Source of the DNA: Chitinophagaceae bacterium UBA4407
Lineage (GTDB): Bacteria > Bacteroidota > Bacteroidia > Chitinophagales > Chitinophagaceae
Length of the DNA: 64,000 nucleotides
Assembly (NCBI GenBank): GCA_002390845.1
Contig: DGQT01000092.1
Coordinates: forward strand, 62,001 to 126,000
Direction: 5' to 3'
Shown: piece by piece, positions 8,157 to 17,043 of the stretch
Position numbering within the stretch: position 1 is the first letter of the stretch
Layout of the letters: every line of letters begins with the position of its first letter
The notes under the pieces: generated by a model
Database searches by the model: none
What the model was told of the DNA's origin: nothing
The model's input: the letters and a program-made list of their open reading frames with translations, nothing else
Position numbers and translations under genes: made by a program

Positions 8157-9059
8157 TTATTGTATTTGCTTCAACATTTTAATTGCATTCTCATCACCAG
8201 GCTTTATTTCAAGAACTTTTTGATAATTTTTTTGTGCAGCTGATTTATTACCTGCAGTAAGATAACCTTCGGCAAGACTGTCGTACGTTCCGGCGTCAAG
8301 CGGATAAATAAATGTGTTCAAACGAAATATATTGAGTGCTTCCGTATAATTATTTTGTGCAAGCAATACATATCCGTAAGCATTGAATTCCCCCATGCTT
8401 TTACATAAAGGTTTAAGTGTTTCAGCAAGTATTTTAAGTGCAGTATCGGGCAATGTACTGCCGGGCTTGGTTATATTCAATTGCCAATAAGCAATTGCTC
8501 TGTAATCTGGTGTATATGATTGCCTGGAAGTTATGTCAAGCAAATCTTTTTCGAGCGATACTACAGGATTTTCAACAATGCGCCCAAGTTCTTTTTTATT
8601 TTCATAAATAATAAATGTAGGCACGTGATGAATGTTTTTTCCATACTCCTCATGTTGCGGACTTTGCTTATAAGTTTTAGTAGAATTATCAACAAAGATG
8701 AGTTTAACACGTGCAGTATCAAACGATGCTGCCTTCAGTATTTTCATCATTCGTGGTACCTCTCTTTTACTGTCTCCGCACCAGCTCCCAAGGAAAATTT
8801 CGATCACTTTATTTTTTAGATAAGGGCTTAACTGGTTGGTAGTAAGTGTGTCGATTGTATAATCGCTGTAAGATTTATAAAACCATTCTTTATAAGGATC
8901 TGTTTGTAGCATGTTTAAAGAACAATGACCGGCAAGTATTGTGTTGCCTTGTTCATTTTGAATTTGCGCATTATTGTATGGTGTTACAGATGGCAATGCA
9001 GCGCGATTGCAGCTAAAAGCCGCAAAGCAAACTGCCGCCACCATGAATATATTTTTCAT
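8157..9059 (-). CDS. Thioredoxin-fold lipoprotein with TPR-like C-terminus
   Basis: A 300-aa exported lipoprotein: signal peptide with lipobox AAFSC (Cys17). A thioredoxin-like domain (about 75-180) carries EIFLGSWCGDSKREVPRM, where the active site is WCGDS with one cysteine (Cys94) instead of CxxC, followed by the cis-Pro region HHVPTFIIYENK. The C-terminal third (about 200-300) shows helical pairs such as ALNIFRLNTFIYPLDAGTYDSLAEGYLTAGN that look like TPR units. A single-Cys site suggests a role other than classical disulfide exchange, perhaps peroxidase-like or binding. Function is unassigned. Confidence 0.78.
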   Translation of the reverse strand: MKNIFMVAAVCFAAFSCNRAALPSVTPYNNAQIQNEQGNTILAGHCSLNMLQTDPYKEWFYKSYSDYTIDTLTTNQLSPYLKNKVIEIFLGSWCGDSKREVPRMMKILKAASFDTARVKLIFVDNSTKTYKQSPQHEEYGKNIHHVPTFIIYENKKELGRIVENPVVSLEKDLLDITSRQSYTPDYRAIAYWQLNITKPGSTLPDTALKILAETLKPLCKSMGEFNAYGYVLLAQNNYTEALNIFRLNTFIYPLDAGTYDSLAEGYLTAGNKSAAQKNYQKVLEIKPGDENAIKMLKQIQ

Positions 9060-9127
9060 GATAACAGTATTTAATATGAGTGAATAGAAAATGGCCTGCT
9101 AATCAGCAGGAGAAAATGTGAGGATAT

Positions 9128-9469
9128 TTAACTCAAACAAGGCGGATGAAAAATACTGTGATTGTAAAAAACAGAATAACCATTAAAGTAAGGGGTGTAC
9201 CGGTTTTTCCGAAACGTTAATAAGTACGGATTGCAATAAATTTTTTCAATTACCAAGTATTGCCATTCTGTTTGTTGCACAATTTCTTTATGCCTGCTGG
9301 GAAAAGAATTTTGCTTCATATCCGCAGGAACACTACTCAGTACACAATCGCAAACCAGTGCAGCATCTTTACCAGTTGATTTGAATTTGCAGGCAGCAAA
9401 AGTTACCAGCCTAACTGCTTCTGGAACAAAGAGGCAGCAAATAAATAATATTGAAATTATTTTTTTCAA
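9128..9469 (-). CDS. Small exported hypothetical protein
   Basis: I place the start at TTG 9469, giving about 113 aa beginning MKKIISILFICCLFVPEAV, a plausible signal peptide or anchor. This start lies 5 bases after the stop of the upstream SDR gene. The longer reading from 9520 would overlap the SDR gene by 47 bases and spoil the signal sequence. The mature part has several Cys (AACKFKS, LVCDCVLSS) and aromatic residues near the end. No family recognised. It is probably co-transcribed with the SDR. Confidence 0.55.
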   Translation of the reverse strand: MKKIISILFICCLFVPEAVRLVTFAACKFKSTGKDAALVCDCVLSSVPADMKQNSFPSRHKEIVQQTEWQYLVIEKIYCNPYLLTFRKNRYTPYFNGYSVFYNHSIFHPPCLS

Positions 9470-9473
9470 GCTG

Positions 9474-10469
9474 CTACAAGTTATACATTTTTTTAAACTC
9501 GTTACAAATTCTTGTAACACTGTTCTTTAATGGCTGGTATTTAAACTCAGGGAAATATTTAAACAATTTACTATTATCGAAATAAACTTTTGCCTGGGCG
9601 GTTCTGGAAGTTTCTTTTGTAAGCAAAGGTTGCTTGCCGGTAAGAAAACCTTTTACAGCTTCGATGCGCCAAACAAGCGCAGCAATAAAAGTAGTTACTT
9701 TTTTGTGAGGTGGCCTGCGCCCAAATTCATTTGCTATTTGTGTAAACAACTCCCTGTAAGGAATGTTTTCAGCACTGATGATAAAACGCTCATTACTAAT
9801 ATCGCTCTCCATTAAAAGTGTCATTGCTTTTACAAGATCCTCAACATCCACAAAGCCTGTTACACCTTCTGTAAACCAGGGAAATTCTTTATATGCATTT
9901 TTAAAAATTGCTGCCGAACCTTTATTCCAGTCTGCAGTACCAAGTATAATAGTAGGATTTACAACTACAGCATTTAACCCTTCGCCTACGCCACGCCATA
10001 CTTCCATTTCGGCAAAGAATTTTGTTTTACCATATTCACTGTTGCTGGTTTCTTCGCTCCAGTTCATTTCTTCAGTAATGAAAGAGTTTTCTCTTATTCG
10101 CCCTAGCGCTGAAACAGAACTTACAAAAAGTAATTTTTCAACATCGGCGTTTAAACAGGCGTTTACAACATTAGTAGTGCCTTCTATATTGGTTGCATTA
10201 AGCAGCTCCCTTTCTTTTGGGTTAAATGATACAACCGCTGCGCAATGGTATACCTGCTGCACATCAATCATTGCTTCTTCCAGTAAAGTTATATTCAGTA
10301 TATCGCACTGTATCCATTCCACTTCTGCTGCAGCCTTATATTGCGGTATTGTATTACGGTATAGCGCCTTTACATGTTTTCCCTGCTGTACCAATGCCTC
10401 AACTAAATGGGCACCTACCAAACCTGTTGCACCGGTAACGAGAATTTTGCTTTGTTTCGGATTGTGCAT
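9474..10469 (-). CDS. NAD-dependent epimerase/dehydratase (extended SDR)
   Basis: A 331-aa extended short-chain dehydrogenase. The NAD(P)-binding glycine motif is GATGLVGA (Gly13, 16, 19) and the active-site pair is YGKTK (Tyr146, Lys150), with the upstream Ser in FVSSVSAL. It resembles dihydroflavonol-reductase/cholesterol-dehydrogenase-like SDRs that act on a nucleotide sugar or other hydroxy/keto substrate; the substrate cannot be told. It lies 16 bases downstream of the 3-hydroxyacyl-CoA dehydrogenase on the same strand, so an operon is likely. Confidence 0.85.
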   Translation of the reverse strand: MHNPKQSKILVTGATGLVGAHLVEALVQQGKHVKALYRNTIPQYKAAAEVEWIQCDILNITLLEEAMIDVQQVYHCAAVVSFNPKERELLNATNIEGTTNVVNACLNADVEKLLFVSSVSALGRIRENSFITEEMNWSEETSNSEYGKTKFFAEMEVWRGVGEGLNAVVVNPTIILGTADWNKGSAAIFKNAYKEFPWFTEGVTGFVDVEDLVKAMTLLMESDISNERFIISAENIPYRELFTQIANEFGRRPPHKKVTTFIAALVWRIEAVKGFLTGKQPLLTKETSRTAQAKVYFDNSKLFKYFPEFKYQPLKNSVTRICNEFKKMYNL

Positions 10470-10485
10470 TCGTGGTTACTTGTAA

Positions 10486-11343
10486 TCAATATTTATAAAA
10501 TCCTTTTCCGGTTTTTCTGCCCAGTGCTCCTTTATCAACTTTGTCTTTTTGTATTGGCGAAGGGTGCAGCCGTTCAGGCTTACCTAGTGCATTCCACACA
10601 ATATTACTTACTGAGTAATTAATGTCCATACCAATAAGATCCATTAGTTTAAAAGGTCCCATTTTAAAGCCTGTTGCTTCCATTACTGCATCTATATCTT
10701 CTATAGTACATAAACCTTTTTCTACAAGAAACATAGCTTCTAAATAATAATGCCGGGCCACCCGGTTTACAATAAAACCCGGAGCGTCTTTACAAATAAC
10801 AGGCGTTTTTCCCATTTGTTTTGCAAGTGCTGCAAGCGTTTCAGTTACACTTTCATTGGTAGATTTACCGCGCACTATTTCTACCAGTTTCATTAGTGGT
10901 GCAGGGTTAAAAAAATGCATACCTGCAACACGCGGGGAAACTATAGTTGATGCGGCAATTTCACTTACTGAAATCGAAGATGTATTGGTTGCAAAAATAG
11001 TTTCCGCATTATTTATTGAAGCGAGCTTATTAAACAGTGCTGCCTTTATTTCTTTGTTTTCTACAATTGCTTCAATAATTATATCAGCTTTACATGCTTC
11101 AGTAATATTTGTAAAGGATAGCCGCGCAAGCGTTATATTTTTTTCTGCTTCTGTGATCTTCTCTTTTTCAACAAGCTTTTGCAGGGATGCAGTGATTGAG
11201 GTTTTGCTTTTCTCCAGCATGGTTTCGTTTACATCGAACTGTATCGTTTTAAAACCAGCCTGCGCAGCAATTTGTGCAATACCACTGCCCATGGTTCCGG
11301 CACCACAAACGCAGATTGTTTTTATTTTTTCCAAAGCAGACAT
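10486..11343 (-). CDS. 3-hydroxyacyl-CoA / 3-hydroxybutyryl-CoA dehydrogenase
   Basis: A 285-aa NAD-dependent oxidoreductase that converts 3-hydroxyacyl-CoA to 3-ketoacyl-CoA, in butyrate or fatty-acid metabolism. It has CGAGTMGSGIAQ (about 13-24) for NAD, the catalytic region AGMHFFNPAPLMKLVEIV with the conserved His, and the C-terminal helical domain starting GFIVNRVARHYYLEA. The length matches stand-alone Hbd/PaaH-type enzymes, not the fused FadB type. It is first in an operon with the SDR. Choice between hbd and paaH is not possible from sequence alone. Confidence 0.9.
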   Translation of the reverse strand: MSALEKIKTICVCGAGTMGSGIAQIAAQAGFKTIQFDVNETMLEKSKTSITASLQKLVEKEKITEAEKNITLARLSFTNITEACKADIIIEAIVENKEIKAALFNKLASINNAETIFATNTSSISVSEIAASTIVSPRVAGMHFFNPAPLMKLVEIVRGKSTNESVTETLAALAKQMGKTPVICKDAPGFIVNRVARHYYLEAMFLVEKGLCTIEDIDAVMEATGFKMGPFKLMDLIGMDINYSVSNIVWNALGKPERLHPSPIQKDKVDKGALGRKTGKGFYKY

Positions 11344-11435
11344 TCTGCAAAAATACAGTGTGCAGTAATTGTTTGGTTAAAATGATTGCAGCACTTAACG
11401 ATAATCATTTTATAAGTAAAGAAGAACAATATTTT

Positions 11436-11687
11436 GTACCTGGCTTTATAACTTTTATGAAGCTTTTCTTGCGTCGCTCTCTTGTACATTCTGATCAATA
11501 TGGAACAGTGCAAAGTTGATCATTAAACTTGCCTTCTTGTTATTACAAAGCTGTAACGATGCAAACTTAACAAGTATCGTATTTTAGGTGAAAACTGAAC
11601 ACAGAACCTAAGCTCAATTGAAAAAGGGACTTTGAACCGAGCGTGGCAAGAGGCGATGCCACAAGCTATCAGGCCTGACACAAAAAA
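11436..11687. repeat. Dispersed repeat, L arm plus R arm with GAGCGTGG core
   Basis: L arm 11436-11492 has outer end TACCTGGCTTTATAA and variant core TTGCGTCGCTCTCTTGTAC. The R side (11620-11687) has GAACCGAGCGTGGCAAG instead of the usual core and ends GCCTGACACAAAAAA, so it is the right part of a nested-insert arm. The rest of the 11344-11739 gap shows nothing gene-like. Confidence 0.7.
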
Positions 11688-11720
11688 GACTGCCTTTTAA
11701 ATAAAGGGCAGCCTTAAAAT
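11688..11720 (-). terminator. Terminator of the universal stress gene
   Basis: On the - strand the stem CTGCCCTTT / AAAAGGCAG is followed by TCTTTTTT. It lies about 20 bases after the stop of the stress protein gene. Confidence 0.65.
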
Positions 11721-11739
11721 TATGCTTTGTATTATTCTT

Positions 11740-12534
11740 CTATTCGTGTATTGCAATCATTGGAACGTGTGTATGATACTTCAGTTTTTTTGTTGCACTG
11801 CTTCTGAACAAACCACCAAGAAATGAATGATTTTTAGGTACAGTAATCAGCAGGTCGATATTATAATCTTCGGTAAACTCGCTGATTGCTTCTATAAAAT
11901 CAAAAAAACGCATAAAATAGAATTCGTGTTGGTAGCCTTCAAGCATTACATTAATTTTCTCTTTCTCGGCCTTGTATTCCTCCGTTAATTCTACATAATG
12001 TTCGCTGTCAACATTTACTACATGCACAACAGGGTTGAATAAGCTTAGAATCGCCTGCAGTGGTTTTACTGGTATGGTTTTATCAACATTTTTAAAGTCT
12101 GAAGTAAGCGCAACATTTTTAATTCCGGTAAATTTTGCGTTTGGCGGAATAATCATTACGGGGCAAACATTTTTTTCAACCATATCAAGCGTATTGCTGC
12201 CCATAAACAATTGCTCTAAGCGGGTAGCACCGGTAATACCCATGATAATTATATCTGCGCTTTGATGGCGTGCAAGGCGCTCCAGCCCGGTTGTAAAAGA
12301 ATTTTCTTCTTCAGCCATGCAGGTAATTTTTACACCGGCATTCCCGGCTAAAAGTTCCTCTTTAAGTTTTTCGAGTGCTGCAAGCATGATTTCAATACGG
12401 TCTGCATATTTTTTCTCAAATGAGTTATATAAGATTATTTGTGTATCCTGATTTTGAGATGCAATACCCACGGCAAATTCCGCCGCATTTTTAGCTGTAT
12501 CAGAAAAATCGGTTGGTACAATAAAAGTCTTCAT
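11740..12534 (-). CDS. Universal stress protein, tandem Usp domains
   Basis: A 264-aa cytosolic protein with two Usp-type halves. The first has VPTDFSDTAKNAAEFAV at the N-terminus and IIMGITGATRLEQLFMGSNT, matching the G-2x-G-9x-G(S/T) nucleotide loop. The second half (from about residue 145) is more degenerate. Two-domain Usp proteins are common in Bacteroidota and respond to starvation or oxidative stress in other bacteria. The gene appears monocistronic, with terminators on both sides (11688-11720 and 12622-12650). Confidence 0.88.
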   Translation of the reverse strand: MKTFIVPTDFSDTAKNAAEFAVGIASQNQDTQIILYNSFEKKYADRIEIMLAALEKLKEELLAGNAGVKITCMAEEENSFTTGLERLARHQSADIIIMGITGATRLEQLFMGSNTLDMVEKNVCPVMIIPPNAKFTGIKNVALTSDFKNVDKTIPVKPLQAILSLFNPVVHVVNVDSEHYVELTEEYKAEKEKINVMLEGYQHEFYFMRFFDFIEAISEFTEDYNIDLLITVPKNHSFLGGLFRSSATKKLKYHTHVPMIAIHE

Positions 12535-12621
12535 TTGTGTCTTAATTTATTATTGTATAAAAATAACTAAAAAGTTGAGGGCGCAAAGCTAAGTTCTTAA
12601 CTGCACCAGTTTTATTTTAAA

Positions 12622-12650
12622 TAAAAAGATCAACAAAATTGATCTTTTAT
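12622..12650 (-). terminator. Terminator after the DUF1501 gene
   Basis: AAAAGATCAA and TTGATCTTTT form a perfect 10-bp stem around a 5-base loop, flanked by A and T runs on both sides. It lies between the DUF1501 stop (12684) and the stress protein start (12534). Confidence 0.7.
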
Positions 12651-12683
12651 TATAAAATGCCGGTATTCAGCAGCTTAAAAATG

Positions 12684-14129
12684 TTACGCAATAATCCCCT
12701 TTACCACGTTACCCGAAACATCGGTTAGCCTGTACCTTCTTCCCTGGTGTTTGTAAGTAAGCTTTTCATGATCGAGACCCATCAGGTTTAAAACTGTTGC
12801 ATGAAAATCGTGAACATGCACGGGGTCTTTAGCAATATTGTACCCGAACTCATCTGTTTCTCCGTATACACCCGGCTTTACGCCACCGCCAGCCATCCAA
12901 ATGCTAAAGCAACGCGGATGATGGTCACGGCCATAATTATCTTTTGTAAGCGTACCCTGGCAATAATTGGTGCGGCCAAATTCGCCGCCCCAGATCACCA
13001 ATGTTTCATCGAGCATACCGCGCTGTTTAAGATCTGTAATCAATGCAGCGCTTGCCTGGTCTGCATCCATACACTGACCTTTAATTTGGGATGGCAAATT
13101 ATCATGACCATCCCAACCCTGGTGGTAGAGCTGCACAAACCGAACGCCATTTTCACTCAGCTTTCTTGCAAGCAAACAGTTGGCTGCAAATGTGCCGGGT
13201 ATTAAACATTCGGGCCCATACATTTTTACAATCGATTCGGGCTCCTTATTAAGATCTGTAACTTCCGGAACCGCAGTTTGCATGCGGTAAGCAAGCTCAT
13301 ATTGCTGAACCTTGGCAGTTATTTCGGGATCACCAAATTCTTTATAATTTTCGTCGTTCAGTTCTGCCAGCTTATCCAGCATGTTTCGTCTGTCAGTGCT
13401 ATTGATAGCATCAGGATTATTTAAATACAGCACCGGGTTTTCGCCACTGCTGAACTGCACACCCTGGTAAAAAGAATCCAGAAAACCATTGCTCCACAAT
13501 TTGCTGTAAACACCTTGCCCGTTACCTTTTCCTTTTGAAAGCAACACGCAAAACGCCGGCAGGTTTTTATTCTCTGTACCTAAACCATAACTCACCCACG
13601 AACCCATACTTGGCCTGTTACCAACCTGTGCACCGGTTTGAAAAAACGTAAGTGCAGGGTCATGATTAATCGCTTCTGTGAACATCGTTTTTATAATGCA
13701 AAGATCATCTACCACACTGGCTGTGTGCGGTAACAATTCACTGATCCATGCCCTTGATTGCCCGTATTGATCAAACTTAAAAACGGTACCGGCTAAAGGA
13801 AATTTTTTCTGGTTCGCTGTCATCCCTGTAAGGCGCTGGCCCATGCGAATTGATTCGGGAAGATCCTGTCCAAACATTTCCTGTAGTTTGGGTTTATAGT
13901 CAAACAAATCAAGCTGCGACGGAGCGCCGTTTTGAAACAAATAAATAATACGTTTTGCTTTTGGTGCAAAATGTGGAAGCCCGCTCATAATCGCATCTTC
14001 AGGGCTGCCGCTGAACAAATCGGGTATCAGCAGCGAACCAAGTGCCACACTGCCAATGCCAAGACTTAGCCGCGACAAAAATTTGCGGCGGTTTAAATTC
14101 AGGCCATGTTCAAAAACTTCTTTTTGCAT
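12684..14129 (-). CDS. DUF1501 protein (sulfatase-like, Tat-exported)
   Basis: A 481-aa protein of the DUF1501 family, which has an alkaline-phosphatase/sulfatase-like fold and unknown substrate. The N-terminus NRRKFLSRLSLGIGSVALGS is a twin-arginine signal (Arg14, Arg15). The hallmark segments RIIYLFQNGAPSQLDLFDYKP, FCVLLSKG, VIWGGEFGRT and GRDHHPRCFSIWMAGGGVKPG are present; the last contains the His pair typical of the C-terminal metal site. It is downstream of, and presumably acts with, the DUF1549/DUF1553 cytochrome-type lipoprotein; this pair is best known from planctomycetes. A full repeat element separates the two. Confidence 0.9.
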   Translation of the reverse strand: MQKEVFEHGLNLNRRKFLSRLSLGIGSVALGSLLIPDLFSGSPEDAIMSGLPHFAPKAKRIIYLFQNGAPSQLDLFDYKPKLQEMFGQDLPESIRMGQRLTGMTANQKKFPLAGTVFKFDQYGQSRAWISELLPHTASVVDDLCIIKTMFTEAINHDPALTFFQTGAQVGNRPSMGSWVSYGLGTENKNLPAFCVLLSKGKGNGQGVYSKLWSNGFLDSFYQGVQFSSGENPVLYLNNPDAINSTDRRNMLDKLAELNDENYKEFGDPEITAKVQQYELAYRMQTAVPEVTDLNKEPESIVKMYGPECLIPGTFAANCLLARKLSENGVRFVQLYHQGWDGHDNLPSQIKGQCMDADQASAALITDLKQRGMLDETLVIWGGEFGRTNYCQGTLTKDNYGRDHHPRCFSIWMAGGGVKPGVYGETDEFGYNIAKDPVHVHDFHATVLNLMGLDHEKLTYKHQGRRYRLTDVSGNVVKGIIA

Positions 14130-14162
14130 GATTGTATGTTCAAATCGTTTTCAAAATAATTT

Positions 14163-14361
14163 TTATGATACCAGCTTTTGATTTTCATAGCATCGGCTGT
14201 TGCGTCGCAATCCTTTCATCGTTCGGAACAAGGGGCAGCAAAGGCTTTTAGCGGTTAGCCTTTACCTATTAGCTAACAGCGAATGGCTAATCGATTTTCT
14301 TCAGCACAAGTGTGCGACGCAAGAAAAGCTTCATAGTAATTCAATTGCCCGGCTCAAAAAA
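14163..14361. repeat. Dispersed repeat, full L-R element
   Basis: L arm 14163-14227 (outer ATGATACCAGC, variant core TTGCGTCGCAATCC) and R arm 14304-14361 (core AAGTGTGCGACGCAAG, outer GCCCGGCTCAAAAAA). It lies inside the DUF1553-DUF1501 unit: the R outer end is about 60 bases from the DUF1553 stop and the L outer end about 34 bases from the DUF1501 start. Confidence 0.85.
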
Positions 14362-14421
14362 CTGCCTTTCTTTTTTTATCCTCTAATTCTAACAATCCTT
14401 CCACATCAAAGTTCAGGCAAC

Positions 14422-16746
14422 CTATGTTTTCGTAATACTCTCTTCAAGATTATAAATCATCTCTATCACCTTCATTAATGCCGCAGACTGATTGGTATCA
14501 ACCTTTTGATTTAATGGATATTCGCCGACAGCCAATGTACTTTCCGCATTCAGTTTTTTTTGCTGAAATTTCAGCAACTGATCGCTGTAATAATCGCTTA
14601 AAATTTTTATTTCTTTATCCGTTGGATGGCGGCAAACGATAAGCCTGAACGCAGTGGTGATGTTTGCTGCCGGTTGTGTTTGCTGCATTAATAATTTTTG
14701 CGCCAATACCCTTGATGCTTCCAGCACCGTTGGATCGTTGAGCATAATGAGTGCCTGTAATGGCGTGTTTGTTTTGCTGCGTTTTACTTCGCACTGGTCG
14801 CGGTTGCTGGCATCGAACATTGTCATTACCGGCGGCGGCACTGTGAGTTTGATAAAGGTGTACATGCCGCGGCGGTACAGCGAATCGCCATGATCCTGTT
14901 TATAAGTTGCCAGCACGCCACGCCCTGAAGTTGCAGATTCCCATAAGCCGGGTGGCTGGTACGGTTTTACACTTGGCCCGCCAATAGTGGTTACTAAAAG
15001 CCCGCTGCTTGCAAGTACCATATCGCGAACAAATTCTGCGGGCAACCTGTTGCGTGGGCCACGGGATAAATATTTATTTTCGCCATCAACTTCTAATTTT
15101 TCAGGAGATGTTATATCGCTCTGGCGGTAGGTTGCTGACATTACAATTTGCTTTACCAAACGTTTAATATCCCAGCCATGTTCCATAAAATCTACGGCTA
15201 GCCAATCGAGCAATTCAGGATGTGTTGGCAACTCACCCTGCATACCAAAATCACCGGTTGTTTTTACAAGGCCACGGCCAAAGAATTCCTGCCATACCTG
15301 GTTTACAAAAACGCGTGCAGTAAGGGGGTTGTTTTTATCAACCGTCCACATGGCGAGGCCAAGCCTGTTGCGGGGATATTTTGTAGTATCGAAATTTAAA
15401 ATTGATTTTGGTGCAGCAGGTGCTACCTCTTCGGTTGGTGAATCGTAACGGCCACGGTTTAATACATAGGTTTTGCGAACCGTATCCAACTCGCCCATTA
15501 CAGATACCGTTAAACTGCCCGTATCCTTTTTATTAATGAAAGTCAATGTGCGTTTTATATCGCTGTCATTAAGCGTCATCAATGGGGTTTTTGCAGGCTT
15601 AGATGTGCTTACATCGCCTTCAAAACCTGCTTCTTTGGTGTTGTTGAAAAACGCCAGCATGGAATAATAATCTTTCTGCGAGAAAGGATCATATTTATGA
15701 TCGTGGCATTGGGCACATTCAATGGTGATGCCCATAATGCCTTTGCCGTAAGTTTTGGTTTTATCTATTAAGTATTCAACACGGTATTCTTCAGGAATTA
15801 CACCGCCTTCTTCTGTGTACTTGTGATTGCGAAAAAAACCTGTTGCCAGCATTTCTTCTTTTGTTGCATTGGGCAGCATATCCCCTGCAATCTGCCAGGT
15901 AAGAAACTGATCGTATGGAATGTTTTTATTGAAGGCGTGAATCACCCAATCACGCCAGGGCCATTGTGTGCGGATGTTATCATCCTGGTAGCCATAGCTG
16001 TCTGCATACCGTGCAATGTCAAGCCAGTGCAATGCCATTTTTTCGCCGTATTGCGGGGTTTGCAGTAAAAGATCAACCATCTTTTCGTAGGCATTGGCAC
16101 TGTTATCAGCAAGAAATTTGTCCGTCATTTTGATGGTAGGAGGCAGGCCCGTAAGATCGAAAGAAACGCGTTTTAATAAACGTTCTTTATCCGCTTCTTC
16201 ATTGGGTTTTAAACTTAACTGATCCAATTTGTCTTCTACAAAAAAATCAATTTCATTCTTTGGCCATTTTGCATCGCTTACTTCAGGAATAGCTGATTTT
16301 TTTGGAGCTGTAAATGCCCAGTGTTTCTCATACTTAGCGCCCTGTTCGATCCATTTTTTTATCAGCTTAATTTCAAAAGGGGTTAGCGCAGATAAATGCG
16401 ATTCAGGCGGTGGCATCATAAAAGAGGTATCGGTTGATGAAACCCTTTTGTACAATTCAGATGCATCGGGTTTGCCGGCAACCAATGCAAATGCACCCTT
16501 GGTTTCTTTGAGGGCAGCAAAGGCACTGTCTGCAATATCGAGCCGCAGGTGCGCCTCACGTTTGCTTGCATCCGGGCCATGACATTTAAAACATTTATCA
16601 GAAAAAATGGGGCGTATATTAAAATTATAACTCACGCTATCCGGCATTGCAGAACCTTCTGCCAAAGCTTCGCTGTTGTTACATGAATTTGTAACTGTAA
16701 GTGCAGTAACTGCCAAACAAATAAGGAATAAAATTTTGTACTTCAT
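14422..16746 (-). CDS. PSCyt1-DUF1549-DUF1553 lipoprotein
   Basis: A 774-aa exported protein of the planctomycete-type cytochrome family. Lipobox-like SCNN at Cys22; a PSCyt1 heme-binding motif CFKCH (Cys52, Cys55, His56) in KCFKCHGPDASKREA; then DUF1549 (about 140-350) with HWLDIARYADSYGYQDD and a second CxxCH (CAQCHDH); then DUF1553 (about 450-720) with NPLTARVFVNQVWQEFFGRG and TPLQALIMLNDP. Likely a periplasmic redox or polysaccharide-related protein; the function is unproven. It lacks the LamG or PSCyt3 insert of many ~1000-aa relatives. A LacI-type palindrome lies about 53 bases upstream of the start. Confidence 0.88.
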   Translation of the reverse strand: MKYKILFLICLAVTALTVTNSCNNSEALAEGSAMPDSVSYNFNIRPIFSDKCFKCHGPDASKREAHLRLDIADSAFAALKETKGAFALVAGKPDASELYKRVSSTDTSFMMPPPESHLSALTPFEIKLIKKWIEQGAKYEKHWAFTAPKKSAIPEVSDAKWPKNEIDFFVEDKLDQLSLKPNEEADKERLLKRVSFDLTGLPPTIKMTDKFLADNSANAYEKMVDLLLQTPQYGEKMALHWLDIARYADSYGYQDDNIRTQWPWRDWVIHAFNKNIPYDQFLTWQIAGDMLPNATKEEMLATGFFRNHKYTEEGGVIPEEYRVEYLIDKTKTYGKGIMGITIECAQCHDHKYDPFSQKDYYSMLAFFNNTKEAGFEGDVSTSKPAKTPLMTLNDSDIKRTLTFINKKDTGSLTVSVMGELDTVRKTYVLNRGRYDSPTEEVAPAAPKSILNFDTTKYPRNRLGLAMWTVDKNNPLTARVFVNQVWQEFFGRGLVKTTGDFGMQGELPTHPELLDWLAVDFMEHGWDIKRLVKQIVMSATYRQSDITSPEKLEVDGENKYLSRGPRNRLPAEFVRDMVLASSGLLVTTIGGPSVKPYQPPGLWESATSGRGVLATYKQDHGDSLYRRGMYTFIKLTVPPPVMTMFDASNRDQCEVKRSKTNTPLQALIMLNDPTVLEASRVLAQKLLMQQTQPAANITTAFRLIVCRHPTDKEIKILSDYYSDQLLKFQQKKLNAESTLAVGEYPLNQKVDTNQSAALMKVIEMIYNLEESITKT

Positions 16747-16798
16747 AACACTAAATGCAAGAGATTAAAACTATGAAAAATTAGTGATACGCGGCAAT

Positions 16799-16808
16799 CA
16801 AACGTTTG
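16799..16808. promoter_or_regulatory. LacI-type operator-like palindrome
   Basis: CAAACGTTTG is a perfect 10-bp palindrome followed by CACG. The same core, extended to 12 bp and also followed by ACG, occurs at 30774-30785 before the SusC gene. It lies 53 bases upstream of the DUF1553 start and fits the AAACGTTT centre of LacI/GalR-family operators. No LacI-family gene is in the window. Confidence 0.5.
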
Positions 16809-16888
16809 CACGGTTTAAAATTGCTGGATGCTCAGATTTGTTTACAGGTTCTACCGGTATTCAAAATCAGGAAAAGATGAATCTATTT

Positions 16889-16949
16889 TATTGGCCCGGC
16901 TTTTATTTATATATCAGCTTGGGTTGCGTCGCACACTTATGCGTTCCGG
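16889..16949 (+). repeat. Dispersed repeat, L arm
   Basis: Outer end TATTGGCCCGGC, core TTGCGTCGCACACTTATGCG. The matching R arm is at 17803-17873, beyond the TonB-C lipoprotein gene, so the pair brackets that gene. Confidence 0.8.
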
Positions 16950-17043
16950 TATTTGTTGAGCATTGAATACATAAGCCTTTAAACACAATTGCAGTGATCC
17001 TTTTGGAATGGTGTTTGTTTTAATCTGTTCCAAAGACTATATT

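Noticed and set aside
9763..10485. 240-codon + strand frame over the SDR gene
   Set aside because: Antisense shadow; the - strand has the cofactor and active-site motifs.
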